64,000 bases of DNA, taken from assembly GCA_963790545.1 (NCBI GenBank), contig CAWBPA010000020.1, positions 186,001-250,000 of the forward strand, written 5' to 3'. Shown one piece after another: positions 8,620-17,849 of the stretch. This DNA comes from DATBJG01 sp963790545 (GTDB taxonomy: Bacteria > Acidobacteriota > Vicinamibacteria > Vicinamibacterales > JAMQPK01). Both the position numbers and the translations under genes were made by a program. Position 1 is the first letter of the stretch; each line of letters opens with the position of its first letter. Below the pieces are notes generated by a model. It did no database searches, had not been told where the DNA came from, and was given only the letters and a program-made list of their open reading frames with translations.

Positions 8620-9411
8620 GGTGTGTTGACGCCTTTTCGTTCTGAGTTTCTTCTTCTCGATCCACGTCGATGATGCGTGTGGGCGCGGCAGCGTCCACGC
8701 GCGAGTGTAGCTTAGGCGCGCGGTGAAGCGCTCTTCGTAGAGCACCGCGAACTGATACATCGCCTCGCGCCAGTAGTTCGCGCCACGGCCTCCCCAGGTG
8801 GTGGTGGTGTTCCGCAGGGCCAACCAAATCAGTTTGGTGGCGGCGTCGTCGTGGGGAAAATGCCCCCGTGTTTTGATGATCTTCCGCAACCGCGCGTGCA
8901 CGCTCTCGAGGGCGTTGTCGTGTCGATCACCCGCCGCACGTCGGGCGGGAAGGCGAAGAAGGGAATGACGTGGGCCCAGGCGCGGCGCAAGGCCGCGAAA
9001 GGCTTGGATTTCCCGCACGGTCATGCCCCGCGCGTAGAGCGCGAGGACCTTATCGTCAAAGCCCGCAACGCGTCGCTCGTGTTTCGCGATCAGCCGTGGT
9101 TCACACGTGCCCTCCCGATCGCGAGGAACGTCGAGGGCTAAGGGCCCGTCGTCGGTGAGGACCGTCTTGCCGCTCCTCCCATTGCGGTGATTCGTGATGG
9201 CGGCCGGCTTCGTGCCGCCAGGCGGATAGGCAAGGTGATGAGTTAGCTCTCCACCGAGCGCGCGCTCGATGATCGCCTTCTTAAATCGGCGCACCGCCGT
9301 CTCGAGTTCTTCCGGTGAGATTGGGCCTTGCTGAACAAACTGATCCAGAATCGCTGATGGGACCGGCGCCAATGGCGCCTCAGGCGTTACGCTCTTGCGT
9401 GTGCGGGGCAT
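8620..9411 (-). pseudogene. IS256/Mutator-family transposase remnant
   Basis: The open frame begins MPRTRKSVTPEAPLAPVP and keeps the N-terminal part typical of the family (FKKAIIERALGGELTHHLAY, RNGRSGKTVLTDDGPLALDV, ARGMTVREIQ). It then jumps, after FRGLAPRLG, to the C-terminal part (DNALESVHARLRKIIKTRG, NYWREAMYQFAVLYEERFT). Roughly 150 residues in the middle, which hold most of the DDE catalytic core, are missing, so it cannot be active. The frame reads on past the left end of the element into the neighbouring array to 8503, giving an artificial tail. Confidence 0.8.
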
Positions 9412-9434
9412 AACTTACTCCTCATGTTATGCCC

Positions 9435-9459
9435 CACACACGAAATTTCGGACACTCTC
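9435..9459. repeat. IS256-type terminal inverted repeat, right
   Basis: Ends CACACACGAAATTTCGGACA then CTCTC; the reverse complement matches 8594-8618. Confidence 0.7.
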
Positions 9460-9734
9460 GCGTCCCGTGATCCAGAAAAATCCGCGTCAATCCGCGTCCC
9501 GTTGATCCAGAAACAATCCGCGCCAATCCCCGTGTCCCGTGATCCAAAAAAGATCCGCGCTAATCCGCGTCCCGTGATCCAGAAAAAATCCGCGTCAATA
9601 CGCGTCCCGTGGTCCAGAAAAATCCGCGCCAATCCGCGTCCCGTTGATCCAGAAAAATCCGCGTCAATCCGCGTCCCGTGATCCAAAAAAGATCCGCGTG
9701 AATCCGCGTCCCGTGATCGAAAAGAAATCCGCGG
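9460..9734 (-). repeat. GATC-rich array behind the TonB-receptor stop codon
   Basis: Read on the minus strand the array starts right after the receptor's TAA with CCGCGGATT and continues as units of about 35 bases, each carrying ATCACGGGACGCGGATT (or AACGGGACGCGGATT) and a second CGCGGAT followed by a T-rich spacer (CTTTTTTGG, TTTTCTGG). It is oriented opposite to the array at 8268-8593, giving a tail-to-tail pair around the IS remnant. Confidence 0.9.
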
Positions 9735-12700
9735 TTAAAAGTCGAACTGCGCTCCAATCTTAAAGAACCGCGCCTGGAGAATGCTCGTCGGTGTCCGCCC
9801 GATGTTCTGATTCGTGTTCCATGATTCGTATTGCGCGTTCTCTGTTAGAACCGCATTCGAGTTGAACAGGTTGTAGAGGTCGAAGTTCACCTGCGTGCGC
9901 GTTGTGCCATAAGCGGAAGATCTTCGCTATACGGAAGTCCACCTGGTTCAGATCGATCGCCGATGAGATCCCCCTGATTGACGATTTCGAATGACCGGAA
10001 AGGTCCGAATCCGAACGGCCGGCCGAGCGTACCGGTGCTGAACGAGTTGTAGTTCACGTCCAGGACGGGGCCAGGATAGCTCTGGAAGGCCGCGCTGAGT
10101 TGCACGTCGATCTTCGGGAAGACGTACGATCCAAGCGCCTTGATTTGGGTGAGGAACCCGTCGTTGCGGTGACACTCCGACAAAGGCCGAGCCGGGAAGA
10201 AGAACAGGCGCGTATTCCCGAAGAAATCATGAAGGGTTTCGGGAAGCACCTCGACGATCTCGCAGTCATCCCGAGTGAGGCGCCCTGTGCTGACACCACC
10301 CTGGAGGATGAGCCCATTTTGCAACCGGGCGTTGGCCCCGAAGTCCACGCCGTTCCAGTGTTCGGTTTGTTTGCCGTAGTTCTTCGCAAGCGTGACAAAG
10401 TTGTTCTGGGGCACGAACACTTGCGGGAACCTCAGGTCCACCGCCGTGACGGTGTACCCACCACCGTCCGGCAAGCGGGAATCTGTGGGCGCCAGGAACG
10501 TGAACCGATCGTAATCGGCCGGACTCACCGATCGATCGTCCGTCGCCTGGAAGTTGCCATACCAGCGGCGGAAGTAGAAGACATCTACTGACACCCGCGG
10601 CATGATCTCGTGCTGCACTCCAGCCGAGAACTCCCAATTGAATTGCCGCTTGCCCCAGCCTTCCAGGAGGTCCGGATCGTAGGTCGTGCCCGGGACGATC
10701 GAGCCGAAGTTGGGGTTGTCCAGGGCGTCGCACTCACCGTTTGCCGCAAAGTTCTGCAGGTTGCAGTCCGGGACGAAGTCGCGATCGGCGTCGTTCCAGA
10801 CCCGCGTCGCACTGTTGACCAGCCGCGCGATCGGATTGGGTGCCGATGAAAGCTGATTCTCACCCAAACCGAGCGTCCCATAGCCCAACAGGTACTTGTT
10901 GAGTGTCGCCTTCACAGCGGTCTTGCCGTTGCCAAAAAGGTCGTACGTCGCGCCGAATTTCGGAGTGATGTCGTGCCAGGAGATGTTGTCGATCCTCGGA
11001 AAGCTCACGTTTCGGTTTGGCGTGAAGAACGTGGGCTCGAGAACCTGCTCGGGAAAGCTGTTCTTGAAGTGATCGTACCGAATCCCTCCTGACAGCGTCC
11101 AGCGACCGGTGGTCCACTTGTCCTGCGCGAAGATGCCAAGATCGCGGTCGACTTCGACTTTTTGCGTGAAGGGCGCCGCCTGGATGGTGATTGAGGTCGG
11201 CACGCCGCCCGCAAATTGATAAAACAGCGGGTTGAGACTGTAGTTCTCGTTGTCGTGATAGCCCCAGGCGTTGTTGAACCCAACCTTGAACGCGTGCGAC
11301 CCCGTGATGTACGAAAGCGCACCCCGGTAGTGGAGATTCTCGTTCCAGGAGTTGTTGTAGGGCGGCGAACCAGGGGCGAGCCCCTGCGCGGCCGCGCGGT
11401 ACGTGAAACCAGGGGGTGGAGCGAGCGCGACATCCACAACACCGATCATCCGTGGGTCAAGGCTGGTGATATTCTCGCCGCTACCCGTCTGCAAGTGCAT
11501 GCCACCCCACCGCTCGACGCGGTGGATGATGCTGGCCTCGACGAGGATTCGCGAGCTGACTGGTGAGTTCCAATCGACCTGAACGAACCGCTGCAGCGGG
11601 AAGCGTCGGTCGGTCCCCGCTTCGGGAGTTCTCGTTGCGGAGACGTTGTCGGGGCAGAAACAGTTGCTCTCCCAGTCGTACGTCAGCCCGAACTTGTTTT
11701 TCGGGTTGGCCTGCCATGTAAAGCGCGCCTGGTAGACGTCAAACTCGCGTGGAGAAGTCGCCGGCCGGCTCGTGTCCGGGTCGTACGTCCAGGCGTTCGG
11801 GTTGTTCGCGTTCTTGTTATGGAACATCCCTGGGGTGTACAGGTCCGCAATCTGATAGCGCCCCGACAGGAAAAACCATATTTTGTCGCGCTTGATCGGC
11901 CCACCAAACCCGGGATTGAAGTCGCCGTTCACTTTGATCTGGCCCGGCGTCAGCAGCCCGCGAGCCGCCAGGTCCGCATCGAAGTTGTCGCTCGCGAAGC
12001 CCTCGGTCGCGTAGCTGCCGAAGATCGTGCCGCTGAACCGGTTGCCGCCATCGCGCGGGATGAAGTTGGTTCTGACACCCCCTGTCGCCAGCGATGCGTC
12101 CACACCCGATGTGTCGATCGCGAACTCCGCCGTACCCGTGGCATTGGGAACGGCGCCTCCCCCCATCCACCGCCAATCATCGTGCTCAGCGAGACGCCAT
12201 TGACCATCAATCGTTGATCCGACACTCGGCTGCCGTGCGCCATCAACGCCAGCGTCGTCGGGCCGAGCGCGCCGCCGACATCCTGCTGCGGGCCGAAGCC
12301 GTTGCTCACGGTCACGCCGGGAATGAGGACGCCCACGGCAAACGAGTTCCTGGAGGTGGGAACGGCGGCGACCACTTCCTGATCCATGACCGTCTGGCGC
12401 GTGGCCGTTTGCAAATCGACGGTCGGCGTGTCGCCACTGACGGTGATGGTCTCCTGCACACCACCCACTCGCATGTCGACGTTCACGGTGGTCACGCCCG
12501 TCCCCGTCAATTCGACGGCCTCACGCTTGACGGTCGCAAACCCGGTCAGCGAGTAGGTCACCGTGTAGATGCCAGGCCGCAAGTCGATGATTTGGTACCG
12601 CCCCACACCGTCGGTCACGCCCGCACGGACCTTCTCAATCAACACCTCGCTTGTCGCTTCGACGGTCACACCCGGCAACACCGCGCCCGACGCATCGCGG

Positions 12701-12792
12701 ACCAGCCCGGCCAGCGTGGCTTGCGCGTGCGCCGCGGCGGGTATGAGGAGCACCGACGTCAACAAGAGCAGCGTTCGAGCCAGTCTTTCCAT
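9735..12792 (-). CDS. TonB-dependent receptor with carboxypeptidase-regulatory-like domain, frameshifted
   Basis: An outer-membrane transporter of about 1018 residues. Signal peptide (MERLARTLLLLTSVLLIPAA, cut after AHAQ), a CarboxypepD_reg-like domain (LAGLVRDASGAVLPGVTVEA, GRYQIIDLRPGIYTVTYSLT), a plug region (QRLMVNGVSLS, NFIPRDGGNRFSGTIFGSYA) and a long beta-barrel ending in the aromatic QARFFKIGAQFDF typical of the last outer-membrane strand. Three single-base frame changes are needed: in a G6 run near 12160 (GGWG to GGAVPNATG), near 9957 and near 9915. The ligand is unknown. It is divergent from a winged-helix/TPR regulator, with a motif shared with the second receptor in between, so it may be controlled by that regulator. 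Confidence 0.85.
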
Positions 12793-12960
12793 GGTTTTCT
12801 CCCTTGAGCCCCGGAATCCAAAGCGTTGATGTTGTCTCGTCGCCGATACGACTTTCCGAAGGTCGAGCGTGTCGTCCGCTCAATTCCCCCGGAAAATACT
12901 GTCTGTCGACTGGGCGGACTCCCGCCCTGCAAACAGAGGTCCATTTGTCGAGAAAACTTG

Positions 12961-13024
12961 GCCATTCTAGGACCTCCACCCACTTGACGAAACCGCAAAA
13001 AAACGTCAAATTTCGCGACACTAC
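12961..13024 (-). promoter_or_regulatory. Upstream motif shared by both TonB-receptor genes, copy 1
   Basis: Contains CATTCTAGG, 24 bases later GCAAAAAAACGTCAAATTTC, then GCG and CACT. The block at 50337-50400 upstream of the second receptor gene aligns to it without gaps, sharing CATTCTAGG and GCAAAAAA.GTCAAATTT. Both end about 165-230 bases upstream of the receptor ATG. It also overlaps the start of the divergent regulator, so it could be a promoter or an operator. Confidence 0.6.
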
Positions 13025-13028
13025 GGCA

Positions 13029-14271
13029 ATGGCTGAGCTCAGCTTTGGACCTTTTTCGGTCGACCTCGCCGCCACGCGCGTCGTTCGGCAGGGCATCGAT
13101 GTCCGGCTCCGTCCCCAGGCGTTTCACGTGCTCAAGGCGCTCGTGCTCCACAGCGGACAATGCGTCAACTACGAGCAGATGATTGCCGAGGCGTGGGATG
13201 GCGTCAGCGTGTCCAGGCACACGGTGGATGTGACGGTGGGCGAAGTCAGGCGGAGTCTCGGCGAATACGGATCGTGGATCAGCCATCGGCGGAAGCTCGG
13301 GTACTGTCTCGAGGTCCCGACATCGGAGGATCTGATCCGGAGAGGGCTGGCACTTCTGGACCCGCACGACCCGAGAAGGGTTCGAGCGCGCGATCAGTTG
13401 CTTCGAACAGGCCGCGCGCGAGGACGATGGCAACTTCAGAGCCTTCGAGGGGCTCTCTGTCAGTTATCTCATGCTCGCAACATACGGCATGCGTCCACCG
13501 AGCGAAATGTATGCAAAGTTCCTCGAGGCGCACAGTCGCGCCGAGGCTCTCGCCGGCCGCACTCCCGAGCTGCGGTCCAACCGTGCGCACGGACTTCACA
13601 TGTTCGAACGCCGGCTGGAAGAAGCGGAGGCGGAGTTCCGTCAGACGTTGCGTGAGAAGCCGACGCTCGGATTGGCCTACATCAATCTGGCGATGCTGCA
13701 CGCGACGTGCGGGCGTCTCGAAGCGGCGCTGGAGGTTCTGGGGGACGCCTACAAGATTGACCCGCTTCTGCCGGTGCTTCCGGCAACAGAAGCCTTCGTT
13801 CGATTGTGCCGTCGAGAGTACGACGCCGCAGTGGCCAGCGGCACAAAGGCGCTCGAGCTCCACCCTTATCTGCAGCTGAGCCGGGTATTTTTCGCCCACG
13901 CGCTCGAGCATTCCGGGCGCGTCGAAGAGGCGCTGTCGCAGTGGCAGGCTGCCCGTGTCCTGTCGCCGGACCTGCTGTGGTTGCGTGCGCTCGAAGCCGT
14001 CTGTCTCGTGAAGAACGATCGCCGAGCAGAGGCACAGGCAATGCTCGAAGAGCTGGAGGACATTCGCGCGACGGAATACGTCGATGCGTATTTCATGGCC
14101 CTGCTGCTCGATGCACTGGGCCTGCGGGCGAAGGCTTTTCAGGAATTGGAGCGAGCGGTCGACGAGAATTCCGCCGCCTTGTTCACGCTCGACGTGGATC
14201 CGAAACTGGATCCGTTCAGGGACGACCCGCGCTTTACCCGCCTGCGCGACAAGGCGTTCTCAATCCACTGA
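13029..14271 (+). CDS. Winged-helix DNA-binding/TPR transcriptional regulator, frameshifted
   Basis: Starts at ATG 13029 (MAELSFGPFSVDLAATRVVR). Residues 1-100 are an OmpR/ToxR-type winged helix (Trans_reg_C): RLRPQAFHVLKALVLHSGQC, the recognition-helix region SRHTVDVTVGEVRRSLGE and the wing ISHRRKLGYCLEV. The rest is TPR-like (GWHFWTRTTREGFERAISCF, NRAHGLHMFERRLEEAEAEF, INLAMLHATCGRLEAALEVL), continuing to KAFSIH. The two halves join when one G is removed from the GGG at 13344-13346. Proteins of this layout act as one-component regulators in Acidobacteriota; the TPR part probably senses a protein or ligand. It is divergent from the TonB receptor and convergent with the tannase gene, overlapping the latter by 38 bases. 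Confidence 0.8.
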
Positions 14272-15913
14272 GCTGCGATGCGATTGGGTACATGCGAATC
14301 GTTCTGGACTCGGATCCACGAGATAAAGAACGTCCGACCACGTTCGAATTACTGCAGACAAAATTCGCCGCCACGTCCGTGCTTCCACTGCCCTTGTACT
14401 TGGCCGTTTGCGGATAGGGACATAGCGGGCGGGTGCGGTCCACCTTGCCGTCTCTGACACGCGATGCGGGAATCTGCGCGGGTGTCTTTCCCTGCTCGAC
14501 CCACTGTTCCATGACGCTGATCATGTCGAACGTGCTGGTGCCTTCGCCGCCGCCGCAGTGCCCCATCCCCGGCACCATGAACAGCCGCACCGAGTTCTGC
14601 GCGCTCTTCTCACCCAGTTTCGCCACCACGTTCCTGTAGTACTCGGGCGTGTAACCCGGCGGGATACCAGGGTCTCCCCATCCCATGTAGATGAGCAGCT
14701 TTCTGCCCGCCGACGCAAACTTCCTGAGGTCGGGATCAATCGCAATCAGCGGTGTCGCGACTTTCTCCGCAAGCGCCACGTCGCTGTCGAAATTCAGCTT
14801 CAACGGATCCCAGTTGGGATCTTTGAAGACGACGTACTTGTAGAGATCGCTGGCGTAGCTGACGGGCTGTGCCCCCGCCGATGATGCCCATCCCAGTTCG
14901 CTCCCCGGATAAAGGCCCGGGAAGATTTGCTTGCCCGTACGTGGATTGACGGGACCCGCGTAGATTTTCCGCGCGGCTTCCACTTGCGGAGACGTCAGAC
15001 AATCAGGGCCGCCTTCGCCAAGGCTACGGCGCCCAAGGCCTTCAGGGCCCTTGCACTCCACGACCTTGGGATCGAACTTGCACCGGGTTGGATCTTCGAG
15101 GACCCCGTCGGCGACGCCGTCCAGCCCGTCGCAGGCCGCCAGCACCGCATCGTGAAGGACCGGGTACTTGGACGGTGGAATGAAGCTGGCCTCGTCTTTG
15201 TGCGTCGCCTGCCAAATCCAGATCTGCCCGGCGCTTTGGTGTGACCCGTAGATGGCCGGTGCCCCACCAATGATGCCGTTGAAATCGTCGGGATAGCGCT
15301 GCGCGGCGGTGAGCGCCTGCCGGCCTCCGGTCGAGCAGCCGTTGAAGTAGGCAAATTTCGGGGCACTCGCGTAGTGCGCCGCCACAATGGCTTTGCCTTT
15401 GGCGGCCATCTCGTGAACCGCCCGGTCGGCAAAGTCGATGAGCTTTTCGGGATGATCGATGATGAACGATCCGTTGGGGACCGTGTGCCCGGTGTCGGTG
15501 CTGGCAGCCGCGTAGCCTCGACGCACGCCGTCGGCCAGCGCCGCGTAGCCGATCGTCCCGGCCCAGCCACCATTGCCCGTCGCCAGGAATTTCCCGTTCC
15601 AGCCCGACACGGGCATCCAGACTTCAATCCTGATCTCGGAGTCGTTCGTCGGCTGAAGCCGGGCAGCGACCCGACAAAATGAAGGGAGCGTGGCGAAGAC
15701 GTTGACGGGGGCAGGCCCACCCCGTCCGCGTCCTGCTGGCGGCGTGAATTGTCCGGCCGCGACCGTTTCGGCGAGCGTGACCGTTGAAGCCGGAAGCGAG
15801 AGTGAGGCCAGGCTCTCGCAGGTTGCGGCGGCCGCCGTCGACTGACCAAGAGCGACCATCCCCACCACGATGAGACTCACCCCGTGAAACCCGTGACGTC
15901 TCAGCCTGAGCAT
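14234..15913 (-). CDS. Tannase/feruloyl esterase family hydrolase
   Basis: 559 residues with a signal peptide (cut near AAAATCE). Tannase-family landmarks: LPSFCRVAARLQPTNDSEIR, ATGNGGWAG, the nucleophile elbow GCSTGGRQA with catalytic Ser, FNGIIGGAPA, the Cys pair region CDGLDGVADG, and VPGMGHCGGG with the catalytic His. The enzyme should cleave phenolic esters such as gallate or ferulate esters outside the cytoplasm. Two oddities: an insertion of about 11 residues (LGRRSLGEGG, DNA 15006-15043) between GPE and PDCLTSPQ, and a C-terminal tail after AANFVC that overlaps the end of the convergent regulator, which suggests a lost stop. It follows the duplicated secreted-protein/MBL cassettes on the same strand. 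Confidence 0.85.
   Translation of the reverse strand: MLRLRRHGFHGVSLIVVGMVALGQSTAAAATCESLASLSLPASTVTLAETVAAGQFTPPAGRGRGGPAPVNVFATLPSFCRVAARLQPTNDSEIRIEVWMPVSGWNGKFLATGNGGWAGTIGYAALADGVRRGYAAASTDTGHTVPNGSFIIDHPEKLIDFADRAVHEMAAKGKAIVAAHYASAPKFAYFNGCSTGGRQALTAAQRYPDDFNGIIGGAPAIYGSHQSAGQIWIWQATHKDEASFIPPSKYPVLHDAVLAACDGLDGVADGVLEDPTRCKFDPKVVECKGPEGLGRRSLGEGGPDCLTSPQVEAARKIYAGPVNPRTGKQIFPGLYPGSELGWASSAGAQPVSYASDLYKYVVFKDPNWDPLKLNFDSDVALAEKVATPLIAIDPDLRKFASAGRKLLIYMGWGDPGIPPGYTPEYYRNVVAKLGEKSAQNSVRLFMVPGMGHCGGGEGTSTFDMISVMEQWVEQGKTPAQIPASRVRDGKVDRTRPLCPYPQTAKYKGSGSTDVAANFVCSNSNVVGRSLSRGSESRTIRMYPIASQLSGLRTPCRAGG
15006..15043. repeat. Short palindromic insertion inside the tannase gene
   Basis: GGCCGCCTTCGCCAAGGCTA plus CGGCGCCCAAGG adds about 11 residues in frame (read as LGRRSLGEGG). 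A 'GCCTTCGCCAAGGC' dyad is visible. The family normally passes directly from the Gly-Pro region to D-C-L-T. Confidence 0.45.
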
Positions 15914-15944
15914 GCGCCACCTCGACCTGCAAAACCCGGATTTA

Positions 15945-16026
15945 CCACAGTGGACGCAGAGGACGCGGAGGACGCAGAGAAACTAAATCAAAACTTCTCT
16001 GTGACCTCTGTGACCTCCGTGGTGAG
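15945..16026. repeat. GACGCAGAGG-type stutter hairpin
   Basis: GGACGCAGAGGACGCGGAGG-like words, then TTCTCTGTGACCTCTGTGAC-like complement after a loop of about 15 bases. It lies between the stop of the family A gene (16036) and the start of the tannase gene (15913), both minus strand. Confidence 0.85.
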
Positions 16027-16035
16027 AGCGTATTT

Positions 16036-16882
16036 CTACTTAGCCGCAATCCGCGCCGGAGGATCGGTCTGGCACGGTGTTGGACTCCATTTGGACCCGT
16101 TCGGTTCGAGCTTGAAGTGCGTGCTCGTGTAAAAGGGCTGGTTCAGGTATTTCGGATCCTCGATGGTGGTAATCACCATCAGCCAGACATCTCCATTCGG
16201 ATGCGGTGGCAGGCGATCGAAATACTCGGTGATCGTGGCGCTCTCGCTGTAAGGGACGCCGTTTTTCCGCAGATATGCTTCGCGGAAATTTGATGGTCAC
16301 GACTTTCAGCGATCCTCCTCGAGGGACTGGCGCGGCTCGCCCGCGCGGGCCAGCGACGTTTCCGCCGCCGCCACCACCACCGGCTCCTCGACCGCGCGCA
16401 ACAGGTATTTCCCATTCCGCTCTGGAATGCCCTTGCCATGTCTTCTCGGCGGCTGGCTGTTTCGATTTGTCGAACTGGAGGAGGCGCGTCTGGGTGCCGG
16501 CATCGAAATCGATTTTCAGCGTGCTGTCGTCCTGCCACGTGATGTGCAGCCGCCCGGGCTGCCGCATGATGCCGCCGACACCGAAGGCCTTACATTGGTT
16601 CCCGGCCTCGTTGTCCTTTGCCAGATCCCACATGTCCGCGACCCGTCTTCCCTCAGGGCTGAGCGGAACACTCGCGTAGTCGCCTTTCTGGGGAGTGACC
16701 ATCCGCCAGCGCCAGTCCTCGGTGACAACGGCCACCCAGTATCCCGTCGGGTCAAACGGGGCGGTCGCCCTGGCCGATCCAGCCGCCGGCTGCGCCGGCT
16801 GTTGTGCGGCAACGCCGGGATATTTCGTCACGAGGGCCGACAAGAAGAACACCGACAGCAGAACGCCAGACGTGCGTGTCAA
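16036..16882 (-). CDS. Secreted protein of unknown function, 'family A' copy 1, frameshifted
   Basis: About 281 residues. A signal peptide (VLLSVFFLSALVT, cut near VAAQQ) leads to GYWVAVVTEDWRWRMVTPQK, GDYASVPLSPEGRRVADMWD, GIMRQPGRLHITWQDD, TLKIDFDAGTQTRLL and a C-terminal part YLRKNGVPYSESATITEYFD, FYTSTHFKLEPNGSKWSPTP. The second half needs one A removed near 16288. Many short beta strands suggest a lipocalin-like barrel, but no enzyme motif is visible. I do not recognise the function. It is the last gene of the downstream cassette, directly after an MBL-fold hydrolase. Copies 2 (18748-19600) and 3 (30833-31603) are in this window. Conserved GYW/GNW and RKNGVPYSE define the family. Confidence 0.7.
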
Positions 16883-16946
16883 TTCGTAACTGAATCGTCT
16901 CAGAAGCGACTTTGTGATCTGTCATCTGTAATTCGTCTTCGCTTTA

Positions 16947-17849
16947 TCACTTCTTTTGACTGAGATCTCGATACATCGCTTCGATGAACATCGAAGTCGT
17001 CCAGAATCCCGTCTCCGCGCCGTACTGTCGATCGTAATCGAGCGACGGTCTGGCCGCCTTGACCTGCTCGAGCGTCATCCCCTTTTTGATCATGTCGCGA
17101 ATGCGATCGCGGATGATGACGACCATATCGCGGTACTCCAGGACGTCGGCCTCGTCGCTGACGCGGCCATGACCCGCGATCACGAACGTTCCGCCTTCCT
17201 GCTGATGTTCGGGCACCGCAAGATTGAGAATCCGGTTCAGCCCGTTGATGACACCTTGAACGCCACCGCCATTCTTGAGATCGATGACGGGGTACGTGGT
17301 GGTCACATAGAGATCGCCAGCGACGAGGACGTCAGACCGGCGAAAAAACACGATGCTGTCGCCATCGGTGTGCGCGGCCGCGTCGTGATAGAGCACGATT
17401 GATTCGCGGTTGAAGAAAAAGTCCTTTGTCTCGCCGTAGTACGTGTTCAACGGTCGTCCGGCGGTCGCAATATTGGCCTCGGTCATCCGCGTCAGGACGC
17501 GTTCGTGCGCGATGATGGCCGCGGGCTGGCCAGAAACCGTACTGCCCGCTTTGGAGACGGCCTCGTTGGCACCCGTGTGATCCGGGTGCATGTGCGTGTT
17601 CACAATCCAGCGGATCGGCTTGTCCGAAAGCTGTCGGATGGCGTCGAGGACCTTGTCGCTCATCTGCGCGAGGCCGGGATCCACGACGAGCACCCCTTCG
17701 TCCCCAATCTGCACCACCACGTTCCCGCCCGCGCCGACAAGCATGTGAACGTTGCCCTGCACATGGAACGCTTTGATGTTCCTGGGCCCGCCGAAATTGC
17801 AGGATTGCAGAATTGCAGAATTGCAGAAAGGATTGCAGGAATTTCGCAA
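16947..17849 (-). CDS. MBL-fold metallo-hydrolase, cassette copy 1
   Basis: 300 residues as called from a TTG inside a repeat. The zinc site is intact: NTHMHPDHTGAN (HxHxDH), HTDGDS, VAGDLY and IAGHGRV supply the expected histidines and aspartates of a binuclear metallo-beta-lactamase fold. Substrate unknown; beta-lactamases, lactonases and quinoprotein-associated hydrolases share this fold. The paralogue at 19436-20614 has a long N-terminus with a signal-like segment; here the first 24 residues (MRNSCNPFCNSAILQSCN...) are encoded by a GCAATTGCAG hairpin, so the export signal and native start seem lost. The C-terminus is intact, ending YRDLSQKK. The gene overlaps the read-through tail of the preceding family B gene. 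Confidence 0.8.
   Translation of the reverse strand: MRNSCNPFCNSAILQSCNFGGPRNIKAFHVQGNVHMLVGAGGNVVVQIGDEGVLVVDPGLAQMSDKVLDAIRQLSDKPIRWIVNTHMHPDHTGANEAVSKAGSTVSGQPAAIIAHERVLTRMTEANIATAGRPLNTYYGETKDFFFNRESIVLYHDAAAHTDGDSIVFFRRSDVLVAGDLYVTTTYPVIDLKNGGGVQGVINGLNRILNLAVPEHQQEGGTFVIAGHGRVSDEADVLEYRDMVVIIRDRIRDMIKKGMTLEQVKAARPSLDYDRQYGAETGFWTTSMFIEAMYRDLSQKK

Larger units (their letters stand above)
8594..9459 (-). mobile_element. Internally deleted IS256-family element
   Basis: Imperfect terminal inverted repeats of about 25 bases bound the element: GGGAGTGTCAGGAATTTCGT (8594-8613) at the left and, read from the right end inward, GAGAGTGTCCGAAATTTCGT (9459-9440). The 866-base length is about 450 short of an intact IS256 member. 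The flanks (GCCGCGGA and GCGTCCCG) show no 8-base target duplication. Both sides are GATC-rich arrays pointing towards the element, so it sits exactly between the 3' arrays of two convergent genes. Confidence 0.75.

Noticed and set aside
8268..9734. CRISPR array
   Set aside because: Units vary in length and sequence, the 'spacers' are degenerate copies of the repeat word, and there are no cas genes.
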